A DNA stretch of 64,000 nucleotides from Avena insularis (Eukaryota; Streptophyta; Magnoliopsida; Poales; Poaceae): assembly GCA_023614405.1 (NCBI GenBank), contig CM042689.1:329878305-329942304 (forward strand), written 5' to 3'. Under the pieces are notes generated by a model. The model worked only from the letters and a program-made list of their open reading frames with translations, had not been told where the DNA came from and searched no databases. Below are positions 21,294-32,176 of this stretch, in pieces (position 1 is the stretch's first letter; each line of letters starts with the position of its first letter). A program made the translations under genes and the position numbers.

Positions 21294-21980
21294 TCATGTG
21301 CATGTCTCAACCAGCTTGTCGGCGTCCGCCTTCGCGGTCAGCCAGTAGAATCCTTGCCGGAAGGCTTTCGCGACCGATGATCGAGGAGCAGCGTGATGCC
21401 CGCAATCTCCGAGATGGATTTCGCGTAGGATTTCCATACCTTCTAGATGGGAAACGCACTTTAGGTATACACCAGTAGTGCTCCTCTTGTAGAGTTGCCC
21501 ATTGATTATGGTATAACCCTTTGCTCGTCGTACTATTTGCCGTCTTTCGACTTTGTCGTCGGGCAAAGTTCCGTGCTCGAGATACTCAATGAACGGTTTT
21601 GTCCAAGCTGGAGGGATCTTTGTCACCATGTTGACGAAAGAGTCAACTCTATCCGGGTTGTCGATGTCGGCGCCCTTCACGGATGGTGTGCATAGATGCT
21701 CTAGAAAAACTCCTGGCGGAATTCGCTTGCGCCCTGATCCAAGTTTAGATAGCAGATCAGCCGCCTCGTTTTGCTCCCTAGGTACATACTTGACTTCGTA
21801 GCCCAAGAAGCTCTTGGCTATCTCGTCCACTTCGTCTCGATATGCCGCCATCATAGGGTTCGCGCATTCGGTGCCGACCACCTGGGCAACCAAGTCGGAA
21901 TCTCCACAGCAAACTATGCGCTTGATGCCAATATTCTTGGCTACACGTAGTCCGTGAATGAGTGTTTCATACTCTGCCAT
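21294..21980 (-). CDS. Gypsy-2 second RNase H-like domain and integrase zinc finger
   Basis: The N-terminal part (MAEYETLIHGLRVAKNIGIK, VCCGDSDLVAQVVG, YVPREQNEAADLLSKLGSG) is an RNase H fold of the type found as an extra (archaeal-like) RNase H in Tat elements. The conserved Asp of GDSDL and the EAADLLSK region are visible. After a linker, GHHAAPRSSVAKAFRQGFYW begins the integrase H2C2 zinc finger. It ends at LVETCT before the last Cys because of a stop. A preceding piece at 21941-22216 (VMHFDGSKLLNYGAG, altered) is the start of the same RNase H in another frame. Confidence 0.82.
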   Translation of the reverse strand: MAEYETLIHGLRVAKNIGIKRIVCCGDSDLVAQVVGTECANPMMAAYRDEVDEIAKSFLGYEVKYVPREQNEAADLLSKLGSGRKRIPPGVFLEHLCTPSVKGADIDNPDRVDSFVNMVTKIPPAWTKPFIEYLEHGTLPDDKVERRQIVRRAKGYTIINGQLYKRSTTGVYLKCVSHLEGMEILREIHLGDCGHHAAPRSSVAKAFRQGFYWLTAKADADKLVETCT

Positions 21981-22277
21981 GTTGTTTGTAGCCTCGAAGT
22001 GGATCTGCAGAACATAGTGTAGCTTGTCTCCTTTTGGTATGGCGTTACACCAGCCCCGTAGTTGAGCAACTTTGATCCGTCAAAGTGCATCACCGATACT
22101 GGTCTGGTACGGCAGCGAGTAGCATCGAGCATCTCCGTCAATCTGCAATAAAATAAAGGCTTGTGACTTGATAGCATCGCATCTCTTGTAGGTGATCTCG
22201 AAGGCGGCAAGTTCAATGCCCCTTGCGACCCTTCTGTGGCGTCATGTTATTGATAATGTCGGATAGTGGAGTCTTGC

Positions 22278-23450
22278 TCACTCGTGATTGGGTGCTCTGA
22301 AAGTAATGCCTCGCTTCCAGAAGCGAGGAATACTCCATAATCTATCTGTTGGTAGTGCGGGTAACACTGCTTGGACTCCGTCAAGACCTCGCTCACATAG
22401 TAAACTGGTCGTTGAACTCCGTGCTCGTAGCTTTGGTTCCTTCCGCTCTACCACGGCAGTGATCTTGATAACCCGGTTGGTTGCCGCCATGTAATTTAAC
22501 AGGGGCTCTCCAGGCTCGGGTGCTGCAAGGATTGGCGTTGAGGAAAGAATCTCCTTGAGCTGCTTCAATGCTGCATCTGCCTCGTCTGTCCACGTGAATT
22601 TGTCCGCCTTCTTGACAACTTGTGCTGACAAAGCCTTCTCTCCAAGTCGGTTTGACCAGGAACCAACTGCAACACAACTTGTTAGTCTTTGAATGTCCTT
22701 TAGGCATGTCGGACGGTTTATGTTTAAGATGACCTTGATTTTCTTTGGGTTGACCTCGATTCCGCGCTGGGAAACGATGAAACCCAACAATTTGCCGGTT
22801 GGAACCCCGAAGACACACTTCTTAGGGTTGAGCATCATGTTGTATTTCTAGAGATTATCAAAGGTTTCTTTCAAGTCGGAGATTAAGTCATTTGACTTTT
22901 TAGACATCACCGTGATATCGTCCACGTAGGAGTGAACGTTCCGACCAATTTGGTCGTGAAGGCAGTGTTGCATTGTCCGCTGGTAGGTAGCACCTGCGTT
23001 TTTCAGCCCAAAGGGCATCGTGACATAGCAAAATGTGTCGTATGGGGTAGTGAACAAAGTGGCCAATTGGTCCGACTTCCTCATCTTGATCTGGTGGTAT
23101 CCTGAGTATGCATCGAGAAAACACAAAAGTTCCGAGCCAGCCGTCGAATCAATGACTTGGTCAATGCGAGGCAAAGCAAACGGATCTTTGGGACATGCTT
23201 TGTTCAAGCCGGTGTAATCAACGCACATTCTTAATTCATTGGTTCCCTTTTTGGGGACAAGTACAGGATTAGCCACCAATCGGGTGTGAAGGACTTCTCG
23301 GATAAACCCAGCCTTAAGTAACCTAGCTATCTCTTTGCCAATGGCATGTCTCTTCTCATCTCCGAAGCGTCGTAGAGGTTGTTTCACTGGTTTACATTTT
23401 GGATCTATGTTTAAGCTGTGCTCGGCAAGTTCCCTAGGTACACCTTTCAT
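22278..23450 (-). pseudogene. Gypsy-2 reverse transcriptase and connection region
   Basis: RT of the RVT_1 type. The long open part 22848-23450 holds NPVLVPKKGTNELRMCVDYT, LNKACPKDPFALPRIDQVID, LCFLDAYSGYHQIKM, TMPFGLKNAGATYQRTMQ and the active-site box SYVDDITV. A stop at about 22848 separates it from 22278-22838, which continues with LNPKKCVFGVPTGKLLGFIV and FTWTDEADAALKQLKEILSS, the thumb and first RNase H entry. Catalytic Asp residues are intact. Only nonsense and frameshift changes disable it. Confidence 0.9.
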
Positions 23451-23651
23451 GTCGGCAGGTTGCCAGGCAAAGATGTCCCTATTCTCACGGAGTAACTCGA
23501 CGAGCGCGCTTTCCTATTTGGGATCCAGGCTCGTCCCAATGGCGACGGTCTTGGAGGCATCGCCTACCACAAGTTCCACCGGCTTGGTTTTGATGGCGGC
23601 CTTGAGCAGGAGGCCGGTCGGAGATCTGCTTCTTCGGCGGGCATCTACGAG

Positions 23652-24154
23652 TCATTGACCTTGCTCTGGATCTCCTTGAATTCTCAGCGTAGAGGGCGGC
23701 TTACGCAGCAGCGCTTCATTGATCTCACAGTCCCTTGCCTTGGTAAAGCTTCCGGATATGGTGATGACACCGTTTGGTCCGGGTATCTTGAGCTTGTTGT
23801 AGACGAAGCATGGCTTGGCCATGAACGTGTGGAATATGTCGCGGCCGAATATGACGTGGTACACGCTCTTTAAGGGGACCACCTCGAAGGTCATGCGCTC
23901 TTGGCGGTAATTATTACGTCGCCAAAGGCTACCTGAAGCGTAATGCACCCAAGGGACCGAGCCTCCCGACCATGAACTACGCCGTGGAAAACAGTGTTGG
24001 TCCGTCTTAGGTTTGACTCCGTCAAGTTCATCTTCTGTAGTGTATCCAGGTACATGATGTTGATGCTGCTTCCACTATCCACCATGCACTTGGTGAACTC
24101 CATGCCATCAATCAATGGGTTGATGACCATGGCGTACTGGTTCTCCGTGGGCAC
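23652..24154 (-). pseudogene. Gypsy-2 aspartic protease
   Basis: The N-terminal half (23891-24154) shows CMVDSGSSINIMYLDTL, the catalytic D-S-G-S motif. The C-terminal half (23652-23948), in another frame, has VIFGRDIFHTFMAKPC, the flap and second-lobe region. A frameshift near 23920 splits the domain. It sits between gag and RT as expected. Confidence 0.82.
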
Positions 24155-24211
24155 AAGGTCTGGGTGGTCCGTCCTGTCCCAAGTTATTGGAACCTCCGAC
24201 CAGCGCAGGTA

Positions 24212-24788
24212 CTAGGGAACTGGGGGGAGAGTGGCCATTAGGATCCTTAGAGAGGTCTTCTGTTGTCGGACGGTGGGGGTGCCAAGGAAAGTGTGATAGA
24301 CTGGGGCCTTCTTTGCGAAGGGTTTCTTGCCCTTGTCGTCGCTCTTGGCGGCGTGCTTGGGGTCAACATCCTCGTTGATGTCACTTTGAATCTTTGGACT
24401 CCTCCTCCTTCTTCTTCCCCTTGCCCTTGTCTCGCGGTCTGTTCTTCCGACTTTGCTTGTAGTCGGACTCCGGGTCTTCCTTGAGGTCGTTGACGAACTT
24501 GCAGTGTCGATTGGTATGGGTGGCCTTGCCGTTGGCGTCGAGGTGTACGAGGCATGGCATATCGCGGTACTCTTCGTAGGTTTGGGGAACGCGGAGCGGC
24601 GCCGAGTTGGTTTCACTTCCTCGTTGCTGCCCGCGGCCCGCTCCCCTTCCTCGGCCACGTTGTCCGCCTTCTCCTCGTCCTACAAAAGTCATAGCGACCA
24701 TGTCGGTAGATTGCTTTTCTTCTGGAGCGGTTTTCCGCTTTGTACTGCTGTTCCTCCGAGCTTGGGTTGGAACGACTGTTGCCGGCAA
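24212..24788 (-). pseudogene. Gypsy-2 gag C-terminal zinc-binding and basic linker
   Basis: Overlapping open frames encode an Arg/Gly-rich stretch (GRGEGGQRGRGRGAGRGQQR), then a C-x-H...H-C cluster (CLVHLDANGKATHTNRHCKF) that resembles a zinc-binding nucleocapsid module, then a lysine-rich tail. The coding frame switches several times. Confidence 0.6.
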
Positions 24789-24841
24789 AGAGCCACGAGC
24801 ATCATCGTCGCAGCTACGAACTCACTAGCTAACTGAATCAT

Positions 24842-25300
24842 CTAATTCAAGTCAAGCTGATGATTGTCCTGCAAGCGCTTTAGCTTATGTCGGAGCAACG
24901 TGCCCCTTTCCAACCCGTCGATGAAGGCGGCCATGGCGGTCTGAGCGTGCACTTCTGCGTAGGAATTCTTCATATCCAGCCAGCGGGAGAGATAGGCGCG
25001 AGATGTCTCGTCTTTTTCTTGCACGCACCAATGTAGATCGCCCACAGTGCAGGGACGCTTGTATGTAACCTCAAAGTTCTTGGTAAATGCCTCTTGCATA
25101 TCCAGCCAGTTGTAGATAGATCTCTCCGGCAAGTCATCGATCCATTGATGGGCCGTGCCCGCCAACATTAACGGGAGGTACTTGACAGCGACGTTGGGGT
25201 TGCCTCCGGCAATCTCCACCGCGTTGTCGTAGTCCTGCAACCATGTGGCAGGCTTGGCGGTGCTGTCATAGGGCTTGATGGTCTTGTCAATCCGGAAACC
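24842..25300 (-). pseudogene. Gypsy-2 gag domain (Retrotrans_gag type)
   Basis: Structural capsid-like protein. The open part shows YLPLMLAGTAHQWIDDLPER, NWLDMQEAFTKNF, then CVQEKDETSRAYLSRWLDMK, which follow the Retrotrans_gag pattern (W-x-x-L...F...F...Q...E-x-x-x-x-Y-x-x-R). It lies directly before the zinc-binding region. Upstream sequence to about 25690 is charged, low-complexity linker with broken frames. A second gag-like segment occurs at 26402-27448. Confidence 0.78.
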
Positions 25301-26401
25301 TTTGGGGTAAGTTGCGGACCGTATTGCAGGTACAAAGCAACGTGGTCCCAGGTATGGTCCTTCCTGGGCCTCGTGGATCTTATCGATCCGCGAATGTGCG
25401 TCGTATGGCTCCAGGTTCTTCTTCTTGTTGTCAACAGGGGATGGGCTGCGTGAACGACGTGGGCCTCTTCCGCCATGGTGACTGCTTGGCAGCGACGGAG
25501 GCGGAGGTAGAGGTGGGTTAGCCTTCTTGCTGTTACCCTCCTGCGACGCCTCACGCCTGTCGTGGTTGCTTGTCGGACGTGGAGGGTCGTAGTGTGACCT
25601 GCTCTTGTGTCCTTGGTGGCGCTCTTCATTGTGACGGGTCTGTGTCGCGTTGTCGCGGATGACGATGCCGCACTGCTTTGGAGGGGCATTTCCGGACGAT
25701 GGTGAGCCTTTTAGTCTTCTTGACGTCGGGGGGATCGGGGCGGTGGCGATGGGCGGCGAGGTCGGGCTTTTTCTCCGTGGTCGAAGGATATGGGGATAGC
25801 ATCCTTCCTGTTGCGCGCATCCCTCCGTCTTCGTTCTGATGAACCCGTCTGTGATCCGACATCCTGAGGAGATTTGTGCCTTGGCGATTTGTACTGGATA
25901 GATCGGCAGAGCGCTGGGTCAGACTCGAGCCTCTAAGAGGTGGCCTTTTCCTGCTGCTTTACCGCCTTGGCCACTAGGTCATAGACCTGTTCTACTGCCT
26001 TAGGCGATCTATCCTGCTCCAGAAGGGTCTTGGCGACGGCGAGGTTAAGGAGTGGGGTGGGCATCACCTGCTTGCCTTCACTATCAATGTATGGCTTGGC
26101 CTGTGCCGGCTTCGAGGGAGCTCATCCTAGGTTGCGCCGTACACCAGTATCGTTGATGACGCGAGCTGGAGCTTTCTTAGCCTTATGCTGTTGTAGTAGA
26201 GTCTTGTACTCGACCTCCATTGCTCTAGCTTTCTCTATGGACTTCTGCGCGTTGACCAGATCTCGATCTAGTTTAGCGCTTTTCTCCACGATGGCTTGCG
26301 CCTCCTCTAGCAGCTGCTGGCGCTTCTCGTCAAGCTGAGTCACGTTCCGGATATGAGCAACGGTCAGTGGCTCGATGAGGAGATTGTCGTACATCACTCT
26401 A

Positions 26402-27448
26402 TCAGCTGGAGTAACATGGGCTGCTGCCGACGTGGATGCTGGAGGCGGCAAGTTTGTTGTTGTTGCTCGGGCCGGTGCCGAGTTCCTGCGGCTGCTGCAC
26501 TGGGTTAGGCGGAGGAGGCATGACCTTTGCGCGGTCATCGTCTGCAGCAACAAGTGGACCCTTCCCTTTTTCCAGCGCCGTAGGCAGAGCTTGCCCGGGT
26601 TGATCTTCATCCATCGATGTCCCAATGGTGACGAACACCCCTCGAGACATGACGGTGTTGTTAGCTTGCTCGTCGCGCGAGTACTCCTCCTCCATCTCCT
26701 GCATAGCGGAGTCTACCTCTTCTGGGCTGAAATCTATCTCCTCTGAATCTGCACTAAAGTCAGCATAAAGTGCATCAATGACAGAGTCGGAGGGTGCCAG
26801 GACTTCCTCGATGACGGGTGGTGGAGGTGCAACGGCCTCGACGATGACTGGAGGTGGTGGTGCTGCTACGACGATGGCGGCCAGAGGTGGTGGTGGTGGC
26901 TGAATCGGAGGGGCTCCGTCAATGAGCACAAGCGCTGTCTGAGCTGCCGCTTCGGCCTCCGCGTAGTTGTTGACGGTGTTCACCATGCCTTCGAAGGTAA
27001 GGCATCCTGACGCCTGCTGCCACCTTAGAGAATGTCGGAGAAGCATGCCATGGTCCAGTCCTTCCACAAAGTGACGGATAGCATCATCATTGGGGTAGCT
27101 GGCCAGGTCAGCCCGTATACGGAGCCACCTAGCGAGGTAGTCGCGGGGGTTTTCGCCCTCTCTCTGAACGCAGCGCGCCAGATCGAAGATGGTAATCACG
27201 CCGACGAACTTGGATCTCTGCTGTCCAAACGCGCGGGCAAAGCCGGCGGATTTGCAGTGATCTTCCACCTTTATATCCTGCACAGGGGCGGTTTGGGTGG
27301 GCCTTGAATTTTTCCGATCTTTGTCGGCAAGATCCGAGGAGAGATCCGACATTGATCCTTCCGCGAACGTATCCTGCCCGTAGGCGGTCTGTGCGGGTCT
27401 TGATGGTTTCCGATCTTTGCCGGCAAACTCCGAAGAGAGATCCGACAT
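26402..27448 (-). CDS. Gypsy-2 N-terminal gag-like protein (second gag-like domain)
   Basis: A 348-residue open frame near the 5' end of the element. It begins with a duplicated 32-residue segment (SDLSSEFAGKDRKPSRP and SDLSSDLADKDRKNSRP). It then has a gag-like block, FDLARCVQREGENPRDYLAR, RADLASYPNDDAIRHFVEGL and HGMLLRHSL, that parallels the later domain (VQEKDETSRAYLSRWLD...FIDGLERGTLLRHKL). A proline/valine-rich and acidic stretch follows. Two related gag-like modules in one element suggest internal duplication or an accessory ORF1. The true N-terminus may lie further right at about 27660 in a different frame. Confidence 0.65.
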   Translation of the reverse strand: MSDLSSEFAGKDRKPSRPAQTAYGQDTFAEGSMSDLSSDLADKDRKNSRPTQTAPVQDIKVEDHCKSAGFARAFGQQRSKFVGVITIFDLARCVQREGENPRDYLARWLRIRADLASYPNDDAIRHFVEGLDHGMLLRHSLRWQQASGCLTFEGMVNTVNNYAEAEAAAQTALVLIDGAPPIQPPPPPLAAIVVAAPPPPVIVEAVAPPPPVIEEVLAPSDSVIDALYADFSADSEEIDFSPEEVDSAMQEMEEEYSRDEQANNTVMSRGVFVTIGTSMDEDQPGQALPTALEKGKGPLVAADDDRAKVMPPPPNPVQQPQELGTGPSNNNKLAASSIHVGSSPCYSS

Positions 27449-27505
27449 CGATCCTTCCGCGAACGTATCCTGCCCGTAGGCGGTCCGTGCGGGTCTTGAT
27501 GCTCC
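27274..27505 (-). repeat. 96-bp tandem repeat in the gag-like N-terminus
   Basis: CCGATCTTTGTCGGCAA at 27314 recurs as CCGATCTTTGCCGGCAA at 27410, giving a 96-bp period (32 codons). Two good units and a degenerate partial unit at about 27274-27310 are visible. The length keeps the reading frame. Confidence 0.85.
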
Positions 27506-27735
27506 TCCGACTCCCAGGGGACTAGTGCCCTAGTCAGTTTCGCCGATGAAGAGGTGGATTTATCCGATAGGAATGATCGAACACCACGTAGGGTTCGTCT
27601 TCGCCGGGATCTAGAACCCGTCAGGAGGGACGATCGGAATGTTGCCGGAGAAGAGAACACGACCGATGGCTACGGTTTCGCCGATTCCCGCGAAGATCTT
27701 GGTCCTCGCCCGCTGAAGAGCCTGAAGCGCCTCTT

Positions 27736-27753
27736 GCCCCACGGTGGGCGCCA
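27736..27753 (-). other. Primer-binding site of Gypsy-2
   Basis: Two bases inside the 5' LTR the minus strand reads TGGCGCCCACCGTGGGGC, a TGGCGCC-type PBS usual for plant Gypsy elements. Confidence 0.85.
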
Positions 27754-27755
27754 AC

Positions 27756-28301
27756 TGTCGTGGTATTGCCGACGAGTACGCCATGGAGGGGTCCTCATAG
27801 TGCGTGTTTAGAGACATGGGGTAAGGCGGACGGTTGATGGGTACGAGGTAACACAGCTTACCCAGGTTCAGATCCCACGACGGTGGCGGAATCCTACTCC
27901 TGCTATAAATCACTATAAGGGCAATACGAAGTTCTGAGAGATAGGTTCGCTGTGCGAGGTGACTAGAGAGTCTAAGTTATCGTCTGAGATTGTGCCCTAA
28001 AGGCCCCCATAGGTCCGACTTATATAGTCGCCAGATCCTAGGGTTACAGGGAAAAGTCCTAGCCGGACAGGTTACAGAGTCCTACACCGTCTATCACTAG
28101 TCTTGTGTATCTTGCACTCCAAGGCTCCAGGTACGCTGCTGACTCCACTGTAGCCTTCTTTTATCCGGCATGGGCCTCCCTTGTGGATCCACCTAACTGG
28201 GCCGCCCAGCAGGCCATAGGCCATGCTACTGACTATGGGCCACCCGGGTTAGTCGGATAAGAGACATGCTATGAGGATACCCATATAGCATATCCCCAAC
28301 A
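27756..28301 (-). repeat. 5' LTR of Gypsy-2 (546 bp)
   Basis: Pairs with 15607-16154. TG...CA ends are present, and the flanking GTGCA is read as the mutated target duplication partner of CTGCA. Confidence 0.93.
28019..28027 (-). promoter_or_regulatory. TATA box in Gypsy-2 5' LTR
   Basis: CTATATAAG on the minus strand, in the expected U3 position. The same site exists in the 3' LTR near 15870. Confidence 0.6.
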
Positions 28302-28306
28302 GTGCA

Positions 28307-28523
28307 TGCCCTAAATTTGCTGCCCGACCGCCAGCGCACGCTATCTCTCTCGCTCATGCACAAACGCCCAATCGCCGACCTGAAACTTCCCCCACGCCTG
28401 CGCCGCCATTCCCACCTCGTGTCCGCGCACACCATCCCCGCGACATTCCAGCGATGGAGACGTCCTCTGCCACTGACCTAACCCCTCCTCTCTGGCACGG
28501 CCGAGCTCCAGTGTGTGCCATCT
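28307..28523. other. Host flank between Gypsy-2 and Gypsy-3
   Basis: About 220 bp of C-rich, gene-flank-like sequence. Once contiguous with 15457-15606 before Gypsy-2 inserted. No ORF or RNA gene can be supported. Confidence 0.4.
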
Positions 28524-31430
28524 TGATACGTCCAATTTGCATTACCATTCTATATCATAACTTACCTCTATTCATTGATATATTTCATATTAAGAGGTGT
28601 TACTGATGGCGCTTTGTTGATGTGGGAGCGCTTCGTCGGGAAACCCCAAGAGCAAGGTGTAATGTAGCACAGCAGCAAGTCTTCCCTCAGTAAGAAATCG
28701 AGGTTATCGAACCAATAGGAGGAAGGAAACATATCAAAGGTGTTGCAAGCAACTTGGAGACCTGCACAACACAAACTCAAGACTTTGCCCCAATGAATAG
28801 GGAGGTTGTCAATCTCACCGGTTGCTATAACAAAGGATGAACTGTATGGTGTAGAAGGTGATAGTGGTTTGCAGAAATTAACAGTAACAGTGGAAGATGT
28901 ATCAATGGTAAAGATTGGACCGGGGTCCCTAATTTACTAGAGGTGTTCTCCTTAGATAAACAAACATGGCATGCTAGGTAAACAAATTATAGCAGGGCAA
29001 TTGACAGGACTGACCAAGACATAACAATGCAATACTAGATAAAAAGATCCTATGAGATTCGATAGAGCAATACAACAATATACATAGACTGCCATCCAAC
29101 TGCATCTATGACTAGAATTCCACCTTTGGGTTATCATCCGAACCCCCTCCAGTATTAAGTTACAAGCAACAGACAACTACTTTAAGCAAAGTGTGTAAGG
29201 TAAACAATCCACTTGTTCCATGAACAAGAGACCATTGTTTTCTCCCTAGTGGCAATAGCACATCTACAACCGTAGAGATTTCTGTCACTTCCCTTGATTA
29301 AGTAGAGCCATGAACCCACTATCGAGCATAAATACCCCCTCTTGGAGTCACTAGCAACTACTTGGCCAAGATAGCTACTAACAACGGAGAGCATGCAATA
29401 TCACAAACAACACAGACATGATAGAATCAATAAGACAAAACCATTAATCAATCTGACATAGTAATCTCAATATCCATCAGATCCCCGCAAACACAACATG
29501 CATGATTAAAAATAGATGAGATCTTGATCATGAACAGAGCTCACAAGATCTAGACATGAAAGCACAAGGAGGAGATACAACCATCTAGCTACTACATGGA
29601 CCCGTAGTCCAAGGTGGAACTACTCACGCTTCATACCGGAGGCTGGCATGATGAAGAAGAAGGCCTCCGGGATGATCTCCCCTCCGGCAGGGTGCCGGGA
29701 AGAGCTCCAGATCCCCCCGATCTAGGGATGATGGTGGCGGCGGCTACAGACAGTTTTGTTGAATTTTGATCGGATCCTTAGGGTTTAGGTTTCGGGGGCT
29801 TCTTATAGGCGAAGAGGCGAGGCTGGAGGGCCACCAGGGCGGCTGCACCCCAGTATGGGTGGGCCCCACGCGCCAGGGGTGTGGCCTGGTGAGTCTCCTC
29901 CGTATCGTACTCACCGTGTTCCCCCGACAAAATATTGACTTTGGCTTTTGTCCGTCAATTCGAGAATATTGATTTTACGCCTTTTCGGAACCAAAATGTA
30001 TAAGCGGCACTATGGAATCTTGTTAATAGGTTAGTACCAGAAAACATATAAAAACACCTCAAAGTGTGGATAAAGCAAAGCAAAGTAGATAATAACAAGC
30101 ATGGAACATAAAAAAATATATGTTTTCGACGTATTAGTTACTTATGTCTTTTCTTGTATTTTTGCATGTTGGATGATTCTTGGAGGATGAACTGCCGGAG
30201 TCAGGATTCTGATGGAAAAAAGCGGTGTTTTGATGCAATTTTGCAAAGATCACAAAAATACTAGAAAAACTACGGAAAATCCTATTTTTCCATAAGACGA
30301 AGGATGCCAGAAGGGGAGGCGGAGTTGGACCACAAGGGGGCCACACACCCCAAGCGCGGGCCACCCTAGGTCGCGCCTACAGGGGGTGTGGCCCACCTGG
30401 CCCACCTCTGGCTCCGCCCTCTCGTCTATATCTTCTCCTCGAAACCCTAATACACGGAGAGCGACCACAGAAAGATTCCGCCGCCTCTGCAGGGCGGAAA
30501 ACACCGAGAGAGAAAGAGCTCTCCGACAGACAGATTTTTGCCGGGGAAATTCCTTCCTGGAGAGGGGAGATCGTCGCCATCAACGCCATCATCAAGCTAG
30601 ACTTCATCGGGATCATCATCATCATACACACCATCATCTCCACCAGCACCATCCTCATCACTCCATCCCGCCGTAACAATTGTGTTGAATCTTGCATAGT
30701 TCTTAGGGGAAACTTTCTCGTTGTTGATTACTATTGTAGTTGATGCTTGTGAGTGGAACCATTGAATTATTGTTTATGTTCAGATTGATATCCATCATCA
30801 TATCATCTCTGATCTTGATCCATATGATGTCTCGTGAGTAGTTCGCTTAGTTCTTGAGGACATGGGAGATGTCATGTTGTTAGTAGTGGATTTGTGTTGG
30901 GGTATTATTCAATGATTTAATATTTAAGTTGTGGTGCTATTATTCTAGTGGTGTCATGTGAACGTTGACTACATGATACTTCACCATTTATAGGCCTAGG
31001 GGAATGCATTGTGTATTTGGATACTAATTGTGGGATTGCCTGAGTGACAGAAACCTGAACCCCCGTTAGGAAACCATTGCACAAGGCAGTATAGGATCTC
31101 AGAGTTTAAGGATGTGGTTGGGTTTATATCTTAATTGCTTTCTTGTAGTTGCGGATGCTTCCAAGGGGTTTAATCACAAGTATGTATTAGTCCAAGTAAG
31201 GTCAGTATATTAGCACAGGTTCACCCACACAACACTTATAAAACCAAAGAAGATTAATCAGATATATGAAATGAAAGCACTTGACAGTATTCCCATGTGT
31301 CCTCGAGAACGTTTGGTCCTCATTAGTATTTCCACCGGCTTGTCCTTTGCTAAGAAAGGATTGGGCCACTTGCTGCAATTGTTTGTTGTTTTATTTACTT
31401 GCACTTTATTTCCTTGCTTTATCAGAAAAC
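28524..31430 (+). repeat. 5' LTR remnant of Gypsy-3, split by a solo LTR
   Basis: Starts TGATACGTCCAATTTGC at 28524, a common Triticeae Gypsy LTR start. After the solo LTR it continues from 30142 with GC-rich leader sequence and a run ending near GGATTGGGCCACTTGCTGC. The usual LTR end and PBS are absent. The sequence passes into the protease region near 31430, so the LTR end, PBS and gag are deleted. Right boundary approximate. Confidence 0.7.
28604..30136 (-). mobile_element. Solo LTR of a Gypsy-4-type (Sabrina-like) element
   Basis: A 1533-bp LTR with no internal region, flanked by a perfect GTTAC duplication (28599-28603 and 30137-30141). It is the same LTR family as Gypsy-4 (compare 45886-47431). 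On the minus strand it ends CGCCATCA, and its first bases read TAATACGTCG instead of the usual TGATACGT. It arose by LTR-LTR recombination after insertion into the Gypsy-3 LTR. Confidence 0.93.
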
Positions 31431-32176
31431 CCCTAAAAATCCCTTTTCCTGCTAAGGTAAAGGAACATTCTATCGTAGCTAATGTGGTTAGCAAAAGTGC
31501 AAAGAAAACTGTGGAACTCGATGAGCAAATAAACATTGAATCTGCGGTAGCTATTGTGAAAGATCTTGTTACTAAAAATATAGAGGATGAGCACATTGTA
31601 TTTTGTGAAGACGCTTCTAATATTTTTTATCATCCTAGTAAATCTAGAAAAGCTAGTGTCCATGTGCTTTCTGTTAGAATTGGTGATCATTGCTATCCTT
31701 ATGAGCTTTATAGAGAAATTATGCATGAAATTGGTCCTTGTGAGCTTGAGGACATTGATGTGGTTATTCATCTTGCTAATAGAGAGACAGTCCGTCCAAT
31801 TGACATTGTAAGAGATGTGGAGGTTCTTTGTGGTAAGATTAAATATCCTGCTGATTTTCTAGTGCTTGGTTCTGAAGCTAGTAAAACCTGTCCTATTATC
31901 TTTGGTAGACCTTTGTTGAATACTTGTGGGGCTATTATAGATTGTAGGAAGGAGAAAGTTTTGACTAAGTTTGATGGAGAATCGTATGAGTTTAATTTTT
32001 CCAAATTTGCTAAAACTCCTTACGAAAACGAATTGCCTAATGAGGATTTCAGGGTTGAACAACTTTCTGCTATTTCTCTTGCTCCTAACAATGTCTTGCA
32101 GCAGTTTATGGAAGATCATGAAAGCGTGGTCTTCATGAAGGAAAGAAATGAGATTGACGAGGTTTTACTTTGTTAA
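31271..32176 (+). pseudogene. Chimeric ORF: LTR sequence fused to Gypsy-3 protease region lacking the catalytic motif
   Basis: Of 301 residues, about the first 55 translate LTR sequence (MKALDSIPMCPRERLVLI). From KPLKIPFPAKVKEHSIV on it is the Gypsy pol N-terminal region. The retropepsin second half is clear (YELYREIMHEIGPCELEDID, KIKYPADFLVLGSEASKTCP, IIFGRPLLNTCGAIIDCRK). The D-x-G catalytic motif expected just before YELYREIM is missing: the sequence runs directly from GDHCYP into YELYRE. The protease would therefore be inactive. The frame ends at a stop after DEVLLC, inside a tandemly duplicated segment. Confidence 0.75.

Larger units (their letters stand above)
15607..28301 (-). mobile_element. 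Gypsy-2: near-complete Tat-like Ty3/Gypsy element with antisense gene
   Basis: A 12.7-kb minus-strand element with 548/546-bp LTRs (15607-16154 and 27756-28301), a PBS next to the right LTR and a PPT next to the left one. The flanking pentamers are CTGCA (15602-15606) and GTGCA (28302-28306), a 4/5 match read as a mutated target duplication. Coding order on the minus strand is gag-like 1, gag-like 2, protease, RT, RNase H, integrase, the Gypsy order. An antisense spliced gene fills 16738-20321. Large size, antisense ORF and tandem repeats in the 3' region point to the Tat (Grande/Retand-like) lineage. Frameshifts disable gag and pol. Confidence 0.93.

Noticed and set aside
30600..30665. His-rich ORF from CATCAT/CACCAT repeats
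   Set aside because: Low-complexity leader sequence of the Gypsy-3 LTR, not coding.
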